Origin: Anastrepha obliqua
Lineage: Eukaryota > Arthropoda > Insecta > Diptera > Tephritidae
Assembly (NCBI RefSeq): GCF_027943255.1
Contig: NC_072894.1
Coordinates: 73,509,601 to 73,573,600 of the forward strand
Direction: 5' to 3'
DNA length: 64,000 nt
Part shown: positions 43,931-55,490 of the stretch, in pieces
Position numbering within the stretch: position 1 is the stretch's first letter
Layout: each line of letters begins with the position of its first letter
Notes under the pieces: generated by a model
Told to the model about the DNA's origin: nothing
The model's database searches: none
The model's input: only the letters and a program-made list of their open reading frames with translations
Program-made: the position numbers and the translations under genes

Positions 43931-46394
43931 ATAAGTTGGGCCCGTTGCTACGATTGTTACCAAATCAATCTCAAATACCTATTGATTATGAATTTAGTCT
44001 GAAATGCAAAGAAACCCAAGAAGCAACGATTTAAAAATGGTTTATTTCACCTACCATTAGCGTGCATAATATACCTATACATATACACATACATTTGTTA
44101 ATATTGTAAAATAAATGACAAAGAAAAGGCTTGTCGACAAAGTATCGAAAATTACAAAATTGTCTAAATCTTATGTGTATCTTGTTTACTGAAATATTAA
44201 AAAAAATCGAGTGATTTTTAAATTCACTTTCATTTGCCACATTTTTATGTTCTTGTAGAGTTGTTATTGTGTTTTACGACAGCTAGTTTCATTATATTTT
44301 ATATTATTTTGTTTTGTTTTTTTTCGTTTATGATTTCATCGTCTTAGAAATAGTTGGTGTGAAAGTTTAACTGCGAAGTATATTTTTATATATGCAAACA
44401 CACTTACATATTTATAACACATACACGTACATATGCATACTTTTAAGTACTTTAATGTAAAGCACTATGTGAACTTGTTTGCGATTTTTCGATTATTTAT
44501 GGCAATCAATTTAAAACTTATTTAACTCCAAGTTAGCGAGTGTATAAGCTCATCCACTTTCACTACATACTTCCTATTTTAGAAGTTGTTAATTACGAAT
44601 TTATGCGATTATATGTATATATGTACTTATGTGTGTTGAGTGTATAATTCAATTTGATTGAGGTGAAACCAGTTCATTAACATCCCTACATTCCCTTTTA
44701 AGAATAAACACGGAGAAATCAAAATTTTGGAAATTGGGAATACGATAGATATGTGCATATGAGTATCGAGTAATGATAATCAAAATAAATTTACTATCAG
44801 CGGCAATTCGATCATTGGCACGACACTAGTAAACATGTACGAGTATTTGTCGTATGTCGTTCCACTAACCTCTATAGACTTGAAATGTCGATAGAATGCA
44901 AATGATACGATAATAGTCTATATGTAGAAATTTGTACACACAAACACACATACATATATGATACAGTGGCATGTAATTGGTATGTAGTATGCCTGGGCAT
45001 TCCAATACAACGAAAGACTCAAGTGACAAACTTTCTTTTCTTCTCAAAACGTTCGCAGCTACATAGTAGCCGTCATTCATTACTTTTGATTTTTTTTTGT
45101 GTTCCATTTTCTCTCACCTGTGCTATGCATATTCACTAAAATAATGAAGGGAAAAACTCATTAATTGCCAAATTTGCTTGAATAGTTTGTAATTTCGAGT
45201 TTCATTTGTCATGGGAAAACGAAAGTGAAATTCTGTTATTCAATTCTTTACATAGCAGTGCCTTAATGCTGAAGACGATCAGGTTTGCTGTCTGTTACAT
45301 TTGTCCATAAAACTGCCCATTTATATTGCAGTAAAAATGCTATATAGCATAGCCTGTTCGAGCGTCCGTCCGTGTCTATATGATTTATTGTAGTGCACTA
45401 ATGTATGTATGTCTATATGACTTAATGGCATGCCGTGTGAATCACTCTCGCCAACACCCGGCACTTTCATCTCGATGGCTACTGCGTGACTCATAACTCG
45501 CTATTTTTTCGATACCTCTATTTTACTTTTTGTTGCTATTGTACAAGTACATACATACTGGTATGTTTTTTAGCTCGATTAAAATGTGAACGGTATTTTA
45601 TGCAATGCTCTTCATATTTTATAAGAAAATACGGAACTTGTTTGTATGTGTGTAGGTATTTATTATGTACGCATGTATTAGCGTTATGATTGAAATATAT
45701 GTGAACATATGAATGCGTCTGCATGTAGCCATGCATTTGCGCATACTCATGCATAAACATACCAAGGCACAGCTAATGACTTGGCATGTAAAGACCCTAC
45801 AGAGAAGGGCAATGACATTTGTTGCCATTGAATGAACGTGTCCAGAAGAAATTGTTATTCTTTATTTTGTTTTGATAAACGTTTTCAACCAAGTTTTTAA
45901 GTATTAGTTTTTTATACCTTTACGTATGTACGTGTGTATGTATGTGCTATATGGAGTTTTCGTTGCTGCTGAAGCTCTCTGATGACGACTTTCTACTGCC
46001 CCTAATCGTCAGCAGTAGTGTAATTATCTATTATGAATTTACGTATTACTATATAAATGGTTAAAATTTATTAAAATTATGCAATTCTAATTGTTAATGA
46101 TAATCACTAGCAGCAAAGATGAAAAAAGAAAAATACACCTGGATACTTAATAAAATAAAAAGCAATACGAAACCTAAAATAACTTCTATATGCGTGACAA
46201 CAAAACTTTTTGTTTATGGTAAAATGATACAACTATTGAACAACTTTTCAAAGTTAGTGTATAGCTGCAAAAGTTTATGATAATTGTTTTAGTGCTTAAA
46301 ATTAACGTGGCAGGTTGTTCAGGATCGTCCCTGTATATATATATATATCGCTTGAGCGGTATTTTTTCCACCCAGAAGCATGAAATTGTTTTGA
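43931..46394. other. AT-rich intergenic with simple repeats
   Basis: Many ATACAT/ATATGTAT runs. Short frames rich in Tyr, His and Thr come from these repeats and are not genes. Confidence 0.5.
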
Positions 46395-46555
46395 AAATAA
46401 CAAAAGCAGCGTCACTCTTAGTACAATAACTTACGAACTAATGAATAGAATATCATAAAATTTTATTAACATAAATTTGAATAATAACTTAAAAAGAGGT
46501 GAATGCAATAAAACTAGTGCCATCTATGTTTTAGACCCTGGACTATTCAACACAT
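46395..46555 (-). repeat. Mariner 5'-end relic (family of 917-1758)
   Basis: Reverse complement aligns with 925-1090: ATAGATGGCACTAGTTTTATTGCATTCAC, TATTCTATTCATTAG and TTTGTTATTTTCAAAACAA. Nothing of the transposase remains. Confidence 0.75.
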
Positions 46556-46714
46556 GTGATACATTCTTAAGTTATTATATTCTGCGTTTGTTCGGTCCAA
46601 ATTAAATTACGCTGCTTGTATTTGGAGACCTTTTCATGCAGTTGAGAGGGTCCAAAAATTGTTGTGTGTTTCGCACTCTATTCACTCAATTTCTCAGACC
46701 CTACTCCATTATTG

Positions 46715-47022
46715 GTGGCCGCCGTAGCCAAATGGGTTGGTGGGTGACTACCATTCAGAGAGAACGTTCGAATCTCGGTGAAAGTCCAAAAACGAAGAAA
46801 GAATTTTTTCTAATAGCGGTCGCCCTTCGGCAGGCTATGTCTAACCTCCGAGTGTATTTCTGCCATAAAAAAGCTCCTCATAGAAAATATCTGCCGTTCA
46901 GAGTCAGCTTAAAACTGTAGGTTCTTTTATTAGTAGAACAATATCAAGGCGCACGCCACAAATAGGAGGAGGAGCTCGGCCAATCACCCAGAAAGGGTGT
47001 ACGCGTCATTTATATATATATA
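46715..47022 (+). mobile_element. tRNA-like SINE copy
   Basis: Nearly full length: GGCCGCCGTAGCC head, shortened B-box region (CGTTCGAATCTCGG), full body, and tail GGGTGTACGCGTCATTTA then (TA)n. Confidence 0.85.
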
Positions 47023-47080
47023 ACAAACCCAGAGGTTTGTGTTTCATGTCCACACTGGGTTTCAAAACCTGTGCACTTCT

Positions 47081-47108
47081 GAACGATAGTCACTCACCAA
47101 CCCATTCG
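47081..47108 (-). repeat. SINE head fragment, inverted
   Basis: Reverse complement CGAATGGGTTGGTGAGTGAC continues TATCGTTC, matching the SINE head. It lies about 60 bases past the tail of the plus-strand SINE, so the two form an inverted pair. Confidence 0.6.
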
Positions 47109-48115
47109 ACACTGACCAACACAATACGAACAGCGGCTGCTCTTGTAGCAAGTATTTTAATCAATTAATATGGAATTCGCGGTACCGAACGACGAGTACC
47201 CAAACATACATATGTGTACATGCTTTCATTGCCAAACTCTCTCCCAATCTAAACTTTTGTTGTAAATTTTTTTACAAATCTTTTGCTTCAACGTTATTTA
47301 AATTACAATGCCACTCATATTTAAGAGAAAATATTAAAAAACGATTTTTTATAACAACTTACGTAATGAAAATAATGGAACGACCACTTTCGATTTTACA
47401 TATTGGTGGAGTAGCATGCAAAAATTGGCAAACACGAGATCTGAATTAATTCTTCTTTTTATATAACCATATATTTGGGTAAGTACAATAGAACTGAGTT
47501 AATTCATTAATTTACTTACCCTTTCCGTTATTCCTTTGTACCCTTTTACATATGAACCCATTAATGTATTTTTTAAATTGTTATTTTCTTTGCTACTTTT
47601 CATTTGAATTTTTAAAGTATTTATGTATCTATTCTTTATCCACATATTAGTAAAATTCGTTAGTGCATAAATATTCGATTTCATACGTACATATATATGT
47701 TTGTAAAAGCCACATACGCGTGAGCATCAATTATCGCTTTATTCTATTCTTACAACTTATTATATTCTTAGAAAATGTGAGACTATATAGAATTGCTAAG
47801 CTCTTTCTTGGTCACACTTAAAACTCAGAAGAATACTTCATCTTTTTCATAGAAAACTCAACACATTCAAGACTTCAGAATACAAAGCGCTAAAGCAGAA
47901 GCTGAAAGCTAAAAGTGTGTAACCCAATTCGGGATTTACTTGGAGCTCGGGATTCCATCTGATGTTCGAGAGTCAATGCGGTACTTCACTTAAAGTTTTA
48001 AAACAGGAGGGTTGTATGTATATATGTACAAATATATACACCTAGCAACTGATATTCATAAAACTTAATCAATTTTATTTATCTACCAAATGGTGTTTAC
48101 AAATTGTTGCCATCA
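47109..48115. other. AT-rich intergenic, nothing recognised
   Basis: No gene, RNA or repeat identified. Confidence 0.45.
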
Positions 48116-48119
48116 GGCC

Positions 48120-48300
48120 TGGCTGGAAAGCTGTTGGCTACTATTTCGTAATCAAAAGGCATGCGATTAGTAAATTTGAATATTGAAAATTGCGTTAATA
48201 TTACGGAAGAATACTACGAGTCAGAGTCTAGAGTAAGCCTTCTAAGATTAACATTTGATTCAACAACTGAAAAATAGCTTCGAAGAAAACAAATATACTT
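48120..48300 (+). repeat. Local duplication X, copy 1
   Basis: Matches 49510-49675: GGCTGGAAAGCTGTTGGCTA, ATTTCGTAATCAA, ATTACGGAAGAATACTACGA, CCTTCTAAGATTAA and GCTTCGAAGAAAACAAATA, with small insertions. Confidence 0.85.
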
Positions 48301-48721
48301 TTCCTTCACATAACAATAACTTGCCTATCTAACACATTCAACATAATTAGGCATTTTTTGATACTAATTTTTACTGATATCAGTTATTATTATTAAGAAT
48401 ATCTCATACAAATGTTTATATTTGCAACAATTAATTTTAGTTAAATAGTAAGTTTCAAAGCAAATGCATCGTATTATTCTCTACCACTAAAGCTTTTGCC
48501 AGGTTCTATCTTTTAAGTAAGTCTTAAATACTAAATTTCAGTCAAACCAGCATCAGTCTTTAAGAAATTGCTGAATAAACAAGTCAATCGAAAGACAAAC
48601 TTAGTTGATGTAATTGATGAATCCACTGCGGCTCATTATGTAAGACTTGTAATCTGTTTATGGGGGCTATTTTCAAGAAAAAATTTGTGTAAATGACATA
48701 TTTTATTCAAGCAATGTACTT

Positions 48722-49050
48722 GGCGGCCGTCGTAGCCGAATGGTTTGGTACGTGACTACCATTCGGAATTCAGAAAGAACGTAGGTTTGAATCTCGGTGA
48801 AACACCAAAATTATAAAAAAACTTTTCTAAAAGTGGTCACCGCTCGACAGGCAATGTTTGCATTTCTTCCGAGTACATTTCTGCAAAGAAAAAGCTTCTC
48901 ATAAAAACAAAAAAAATATCTGCCGTTCGGAGTCGGCTTGAAACTCTAGATCCCTCCATTTATGGAACAACATCGAGACGCATGCTACACATAGGAGGAG
49001 AAGCTCGGCGAAACACCCAAAAAGGGTGTACGCGCCAAATATATGTATAT
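48722..49050 (+). mobile_element. tRNA-like SINE copy
   Basis: Full length with head GGCGGCCGTCGTAGCCGAATGG, B box with one change (GGTTTGAATCTC), body and tail AAAGGGTGTACGCGCCAAATATATG. It sits between the two copies of duplication X. Confidence 0.85.
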
Positions 49051-49243
49051 AGGTATATGCACTTATAAGAATAGAGAGATAAAATCAGCGTTAAGCATCG
49101 AGAATGCTCACACCGCTGCAGAAGCAACACCACATCGACTGGTGATATACAAATCTTTGAATCTTTATAGCAGACTAAGTCGAATTTTTACTAGAGACGA
49201 TATTATGGTAATTCACTATAATCATCCTATCGAAAGATTTCTA

Positions 49244-49418
49244 ATTTTTGGAAATGGCGTTGAACGTCACTGACACTTGTGAACTAGACAGCTGCTGCAT
49301 ACAAACAGCCAAGCAAAGGAATGTGTAAAGGTCAAAATAAAGATTTCCGTCACACAAAATATTTTTTTTTTTTCATTTAGTAAAAAATGTATTAAAAACT
49401 GAAATAGGATGATTAATT
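49244..49418. repeat. Repeat Y, copy 1
   Basis: Aligns with 53801-53968: ATGGCGTTG..ACGTCA/CCAA, ACACTTGTGAACT, ATACAA.CAG..AAGCAA, TTTCTGTCAC-like and GATGATTAATTTT. It follows a SINE in both places. Confidence 0.65.
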
Positions 49419-49509
49419 TTGCGAATATGTGTATGTGTAAATTTGTTTCAAAGCAGGAGTTTACTTAGCGGCTCAAAATCGGTGCATTAGCACTTCAAAA
49501 GTTCAAGTT

Positions 49510-49675
49510 GCCGCAATCGGCTGGAAAGCTGTTGGCTATTATTTCGTAATCAATTGCAGGCATGTGATTAGTAGATTTAATATTACGGAAGAATACTACG
49601 AGTCAGTGTCTAGAATAAGCCTTCTAAGATTAATATTTGATTCAACAACAGCTTCGAAGAAAACAAATAATGATT
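49510..49675 (+). repeat. Local duplication X, copy 2
   Basis: See copy 1 at 48120-48300. Same strand, about 1.35 kb apart. Confidence 0.85.
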
Positions 49676-51220
49676 TTGGCGAAGGTAAGCTGGCTGTTTG
49701 TGTGTTTTTTGAAAGCCGAATTAAATTTTGGTATAACTTTATTTACGATCAAAGAAATGTATTATACACAAACGAGAATATATCGAAAATTTAAAGAGGC
49801 TCCTTATTTATTTAAATTCACAAGCATTCCCAAAATTTCCTGCACCTCCCTCGTATATACCATATGTTTCTATTCAGTCATTCTGTTATGGCACCGTTAT
49901 AACAGCAGAGCGCAAATGCTAACTTTTAATAAAAATGGCTTGTATATTGATCAATACTGCACAAATTTCGGGATTGAAAGCATCGGAGACTTTAACTCCA
50001 CTTGTATGTATGAGTAAGTCAATATGTTTACGTTCGTACACACGTGTGAAAGCTACCAACCAACGACCGGCCATACGCACCAAAGATACTCGCACAATGC
50101 ATATAGAAAATGTAAAATACCGTTAGATTGAGGTCGATGGCCCATATATGGTCAAGTGGAAGTAAAAATTGTATTGCCAATCAAAATTAAATGCTCACTG
50201 CTACTGTTCAGTTACAAATAAATACTAGAAACAACAATGATATAGATTTAGACGGTGTTAGCTACAGGCGATTGCAGATCTTTCTATTTCTTGGTCTACA
50301 TATACAATACAGGTATATATGTGTGTGTTAACGCGTACCTGCTCATGCCAGTGTTTATTTTGCAATTAAATACATTAAGAGCTGTTGGTAATTTATTAAA
50401 GGTGAAAATTGACACGGAGCAAACCCATTATGGATCTACTTAAAATGGACATAAGGACAAAATATCATATTTAAAAATAAGCGAGTATAAACATACACTT
50501 CCGGGGTACACTCTTGTATCAATAATCAATAATGAATTCGCTTTGCAAGCAGGTAAGTGATAATAAAAACTTGTCTCTCCATTACAGTAAGCATATGAAG
50601 CAAAAATACTTGGTAGCGCTTCTCCAAGTATGGTTGTTGCAAGATATTTGTTTGCTTAAAATAGTGTAAAATATGTTATATGAACCACGATAACTAGATA
50701 TCCACTGTATTTTTAATTTTTTTTTTTTAATTTTGCATTTATGATCATTTTAGCCTTCTCAATATTTCTATTCCACCTTCCTTCCATATAACAGTAATTT
50801 TCAAACAGGCAAAAAATACAATATTTCAGTAATTACTAAAGCAAAGTTGCTCAAATAGGCCCATTTAAAATTTTTCAAAAATAGCCATATTTGAAGTAAT
50901 TCAGCATCGTCATCTCTTTTTTTTCTAAAAAAACATACACAGCGTCTTAAAGTATAAGTCTTCTTGTCTAGATTTCAGTCTTCTTGTCAGATTCAGCATA
51001 TCAAAACCGTTGGAATAGTATAAAAGTACTCTAGTTTCTGGTAAAGTACTTTCGCTCAATTTTGTCAGCATATGCAATTATTGGTGATCCTTATTTGGCT
51101 ATGATCTCCCACTTTTTTCACTTGTGCATAGATAGATTTTGCCTGAACGTAGACACTTCTTAACTTTTTTATCTAAAGTTTATTTCATTCATTAGGGATT
51201 TGTCTGCTATTCAGTTTGGG
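49676..51220. other. Intergenic, nothing recognised
   Basis: A plus frame of 126 codons (49637-50017) has no motif I know and begins in duplication X. I do not call it a gene. Confidence 0.4.
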
Positions 51221-51224
51221 CTAA

Positions 51225-51885
51225 TGATAACTCCCTATGTTTGAATGCGTCAAAGTCATATATCTTGCCTATATGTAAGTGGTGTATGCTGATAATAACC
51301 CTAAATTGTGGATAGATACCAGTTCCCTTTGCTTTACAGATAAGGTAAAGAATTTGGGGCTTATTCTTAACCAAAAACTTATCAGCATTGACAATATAAA
51401 TATGGTTGTGGTCAGTGTATAAGCCATATTGCGGAAGCTGAGAGTCTCTGCAACATTCACGCCAGTAGAAACGAGGCGCAAATTAGTTCTCCAACTAATT
51501 AACTACTCTGAGGTGGTATACAATGAACTGGATTCATTATTTTGTCACAAATTTAATATGACATTTAATGTTGTTGTTGTTGTGTATATGGGATTGGTAA
51601 ATATGTGCATATCTCCGCCTGGCAAACAAAGATACTGGGTTGCAGTCTTGAAAATTATCTGTCTGCTCGGAATTGCATATTCTATTTGTTAGAGAAGTTG
51701 GTACCAGCAACGTCTCGAAGACACAACAGTTTCATTGTTCTAAAATTGAATTACCTGGTATCATCTACATTATTTTTCATTAACGCTGTTATAGTGTGGA
51801 ACCCATTACCCGACCGTGGGACGACTGGACAAAACAGTTTTAATTACAAGGCAATAATAACTACTTTTTTCTCAAACTACCTTTT
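51225..51885 (+). pseudogene. LINE reverse transcriptase C-terminal remnant
   Basis: Readable pieces in shifted frames: V-K-N-L-G-L-I-L-N-Q-K-L, then A-I-L-R-K-L-R, T-R-R-K-L-V-L-Q-L-I and Y-S-E-V-V-Y-N-E-L, and near the end V-I-V-W-N-P-L-P. This order (KNLG box, thumb, then xxWNxLP) is typical of CR1/jockey-like reverse transcriptases without RNase H. A TTG-repeat stretch at about 51570-51600 interrupts it. Confidence 0.7.
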
Positions 51886-52190
51886 TTTTCCTATTATCAA
51901 AGCCTTATCTTATTATTATTCTTAAGTTACATATATGGATTTATCTATTAATAGACAGTTGTAAAAATTTAGATTAAGAAATTTCCAGGTTAAATTACTA
52001 TTATATTAAAAGACCTAAGTCTTACTCTGTACTACTGGTATAAATAAAGTGAAACGAAAATCAATTAAGGAATTTCGGAATAGTTGAAATTTCCAATTCA
52101 ATTTCGACATGTAGCCTGCTGTATTTCCCTCATTTTACGAACGACGGACTTTCTTGAGTACATCAATATATACTATATAAATATACATAT

Positions 52191-52412
52191 AATTGGCGCT
52201 TACACCCTTTTTGGGTTGGCGAGCTCCGCCTCCTATATGTGGTGTGCATCTTGATGTTGTTCCACAAATGGGGAGACCTACAGTTTTAAGCCAACTTCGA
52301 GCAGCAGATGGTTTTTTATGAGGGGGTTTGTCAGTTATCTCTTATCTGTTGTATCATGTATGCAGATTCGAGCTTACGCTCTTCCGAATGGTAGTCACAC
52401 ACCAACCGCCGT
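52191..52412 (-). repeat. tRNA-like SINE copy, internally deleted
   Basis: On the minus strand: head ACGGCGGTTGGTGTGTGACTAC, a gap where the CGGCAGGCAATG block should be, then GTTGGCTTAAAACTGTAGG, GGAGGCGGAGCTCG and the tail GGGTGTAAGCGCCAATTATATG. Confidence 0.75.
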
Positions 52413-52721
52413 ACATCGATACCCTCCTTTTCAGTGCTACCTTTCACAAGTAAAATGTTATATGCAAAAAATTCAAATGGCCATTAGTGTTTTGATATTG
52501 ATTTGGTAAGGTCAAATGGCATTTGAGTAATTTATGATAATTGCAAGATACGTTACTTATTTTGTTATTGGAACGGCACTTCAGATGGCATGTTTTCGGT
52601 TTGCTAAAACAATTGTTACTTATAATGGATCTTGGTTGCCATCCATTAAAGCCAAGCAGCAGAGGTAGCGGCAAAAATAGTGAAGTCAATTTATTTCATC
52701 AGAGAATAAATTGTTACTGTA

Positions 52722-52805
52722 TTTCATCGTTTGTGGAATAACATGAAGGCACGCTTTACAAATAGTTGAGCCAAATGCCCAAAAACGGGGGTAGTATAGG
52801 TATAT
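52722..52805 (+). repeat. Degenerate SINE tail
   Basis: TTTGTGGAATAACATGAAGGC, then AGCCAAATGCCCAAAAACGGGGG. Clearly the 3' part of the SINE, with the GGAGGAG block lost. Confidence 0.6.
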
Positions 52806-53670
52806 ATGTACTTCATCCAAAGTGTAGCAGATATAACTAAATGATATACTGTAGTCTGCTTGAGGCGAAATTTCGAAAACTTATTAAGAAACCAGAAAAA
52901 ATATGAACCACGCCGTTACTTTTGGTTCACATTCTTATGAAATCCAACACGCTTTGTGATTTCTAATTTTTCCAAAAAATATATTTTGAAGGCAAGGCCA
53001 TTTGCAATAATAAAAAGATAATTAATATAAAAGTTTCAAACCAAAAGTTGCCAATTTTGAGTGGTGTTTTTCAAGTGGGTCTACCGGCTTTAAAATGGAA
53101 ATAATGCGAACTATTTAAAAACAGTGGCGACGCTACCATGAAATACAACTTTTTAGGCTGTTTTTCCTTCTAATAAACGAACCGAACTATTTTTAGCCTC
53201 CTCGCAGATAAAGCACAATAAGCATTATAATTTACTGTCATCAATCAAACTTTTCACACGATACATGCTTAAGTAAGTGAATTCAGCAGAATGTAGAATA
53301 ACTTTATGTTTACAACGAGAAGAGCATAAATAACTGTTCAAATTACTTATTGAGCGATGTCTCCAGCTATTTCGTTGGCTTCGTTGCCTTACCTTCTGAC
53401 ATATATTCGGGCAATGTTTTGCCTGCCAACAATATAAACCTTTTTGCATTCAAGTATTGCTGTCAGTGATTTGTTTCTTAAAGTCTCCTCTCCTTTTAAA
53501 CTTAATATTTATTACAATACCGGTTTGAGTTATTTAGACTTTCGAAATGATTGAACCGAAAATGACAACAAAAGCACTTTAGAATATCTTGAAAACCCAA
53601 GATATGAAATATTAAAATACCGCCACTAACACTTTGCATGTTTTATTGTACATATGTACGTGTGTATGCA
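52806..53670. other. Intergenic, nothing recognised
   Basis: Short open frames only. Confidence 0.4.
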
Positions 53671-53795
53671 GGCAGGCAAAGGCAAACCACTGAGTATATT
53701 TCTGCCCTCATAAAAACCATCTGCTGTTCGGAGGTGGTGTAAAACCAAACTTGAGGAAATACATCAAGACGAATGCCGAAAATTGGAAGATTTAT
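53671..53795 (+). repeat. Degenerate SINE body
   Basis: GGCAGGCAAAGGCAAACCAC, ATATTTCTGCC, ATCTGCTGTTCGGAGG and ACATCAAGACGAATGCC match the SINE body in order. Confidence 0.7.
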
Positions 53796-53800
53796 AATTT

Positions 53801-53979
53801 TTGCAGATGGCGTTGTACGCCAACCAACACACTTGTGAACTGAACAGCAGCAGTATACAAGCAGATAAGCAATGGAGCGCATCAAGATCAAATTGAAGGT
53901 TTCTGTCACTTAAAATGAATTTTTTATTTAGTAAAAAAGTTATTCAAATTTGATGATTAATTTTGGGCCACCTTGTATA
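53801..53979. repeat. Repeat Y, copy 2, with Tc1/mariner-like end
   Basis: Ends TTTTGGGCCACCTTGTATA. Its reverse complement, TACAAGGTGGCCCAAAATTAA, looks like a Tc1/mariner TIR next to TA. The mariner at 53980 starts exactly there. Confidence 0.55.
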
Positions 53980-55145
53980 TATACTAAGTTATTCAATAAG
54001 TGTTGCGGTTCGATAAGGAAGAGCGTTGCCACTAGCTTATGTCAAGTTGGTACACACTTCGTATGACCGTATGTGAAGTTTCATTTCAATCTGTCAATTC
54101 ATTCTTTGTTTACAAGCGATTTAGTATCGACCTGTCACAGTATTTTCTACAATGGAAAAAAGCAAGTATCGTAAATTTCAAAGGAAATTTGTGAAGGAAT
54201 GTTGAAAGTGTATAAGGACTTTTCGTCCTCGATTAGAACAGTAGAAAGATGGGTTGCTGAATTTAAACGTGGCCGTACAGACTTTGAAAACGATCCACGT
54301 CAAGGACGTCCAAAAACACTAACAACACCAGAAATCGTAGAAAAAAATACAGGATATCGTATTGCAAAATCGACAGGTAACTTAGAGATGAATGTTTTGA
54401 CGGAAATATTGAACTCCAGAAAACTATGTACACTGGTGTACAACTGGGAGCCGCATTCTCTTACAATGGAACAAAAACACATTCGAATGCGACTTTCTCA
54501 GCAGCATTTAGAGCGTTTTCGAAAAGGTAAAGTGGATTTTGTGCGTCGATTCAACACTATGGATAAAGCTTGGGTATATTATCGTGATTCTTAATCAAAA
54601 TAAGAAGCTAAAGAGTGATGTGAACCTGGTTGTTCGGCTCCGCTACGAGTTCGTATCCAAAAATCGACCAAGAAGGTGTTGGCATCAACAGGTAAAACAA
54701 TAAACTCTAAATATTATGGGAACCTTTTAGACCAGCTGAAGGAAAAAATTCGCGAAAGAAGACCCGATTTGCAAAAGAAAAAAATATTTTCCACTAGGAC
54801 AATGCACCGTGTAACACGAACATTTTGGCAATTCCTAAAACACATGAATTGAAATTCGAATTGCTGCGGCAACCCTTGTATTCACCAGATTTAGTTCCTA
54901 ACGACTTCCATCTGTTACCAGACCTAAAAAAAATCATGCGTGGGAAAGCGTTTTTCATCAAATGATGAGGTCATAATAGTTGTGGAAACGTATTTTGCAG
55001 TTCTTACAGATTCTCACTTCAGGGATGGAATTCATAAATTGGAATCTCGTTGTCACAAGTGTATTGATGTTCATAAAGTGTATTTCAAACCATAAAATTG
55101 TGTTTTTGTTATTGAACTGCAAAGTTTATTGAACAACCTAGTATA
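53980..55145 (+). mobile_element. Mariner element with TIRs, frameshifted transposase
   Basis: TIRs: TATACTA[A/G]GTT[A/G]TTCAATAA at both ends. The protein starts near 54151 (M-E-K-S-K-Y) and has a frameshift before the 131-codon frame 54199-54594, which holds Y-K-D-F-S-S-S-I-R-T-V-E-R-W-V-A-E-F-K-R-G and the linker. The first catalytic region is T-M-D-K-A-W (Asp kept, the following Glu replaced). The second reads F-H-stop-D-N-A-P in another frame. The third is S-P-D-L-V-P-N-D-F-H. About 1.17 kb, so slightly deleted, and inactive. Confidence 0.9.
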
Positions 55146-55304
55146 AATATATATGCTAATACTTGTAACCTATAGTAAAACCTTGAATGGCATCATAAAA
55201 GGCCTAAAAGTTAACAAATTCTTTGTCCCTATTCCTGTTGCTTATAAAAATGCAGTGGAGTCGGGATAGATAGGGCATGAAAGAACAAATGATAGAAAGG
55301 GTAT

Positions 55305-55490
55305 TTTCTATAGCAATCACGCCTCTCTGGGCAATGGCAAACCTTCGAGTTATTTCTGCCATTGAAAAGCTTTTATTGAAACGCCATCTGCTGTTCAGGG
55401 CGGAATTAAACTATAGGTACCTCCATTTGCAAAACACATCAATACGCACACTGCGTATCTAGGAAGAGATATACGCGCCAATCATATATA
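55305..55490 (+). repeat. Degenerate SINE 3' two-thirds
   Basis: GGGCAATGGCAAACCTTCGAG, TTTCTGCCATTGAAAAGCTT, CTGCTGTTCAGGGCGG, ACACATCAATACGCACAC and the tail ATATACGCGCCAATCATATAT. Confidence 0.75.

Noticed and set aside
46300..46345. Possible TIR (ACAGGGACGATCCTGAACAA on the minus strand)
   Set aside because: No partner end or transposase sequence was found nearby, so an element cannot be bounded.
49637..50017. 126-codon plus open frame
   Set aside because: Starts inside duplication X with a non-ATG codon, has no motif and no matching frame in the other X copy.
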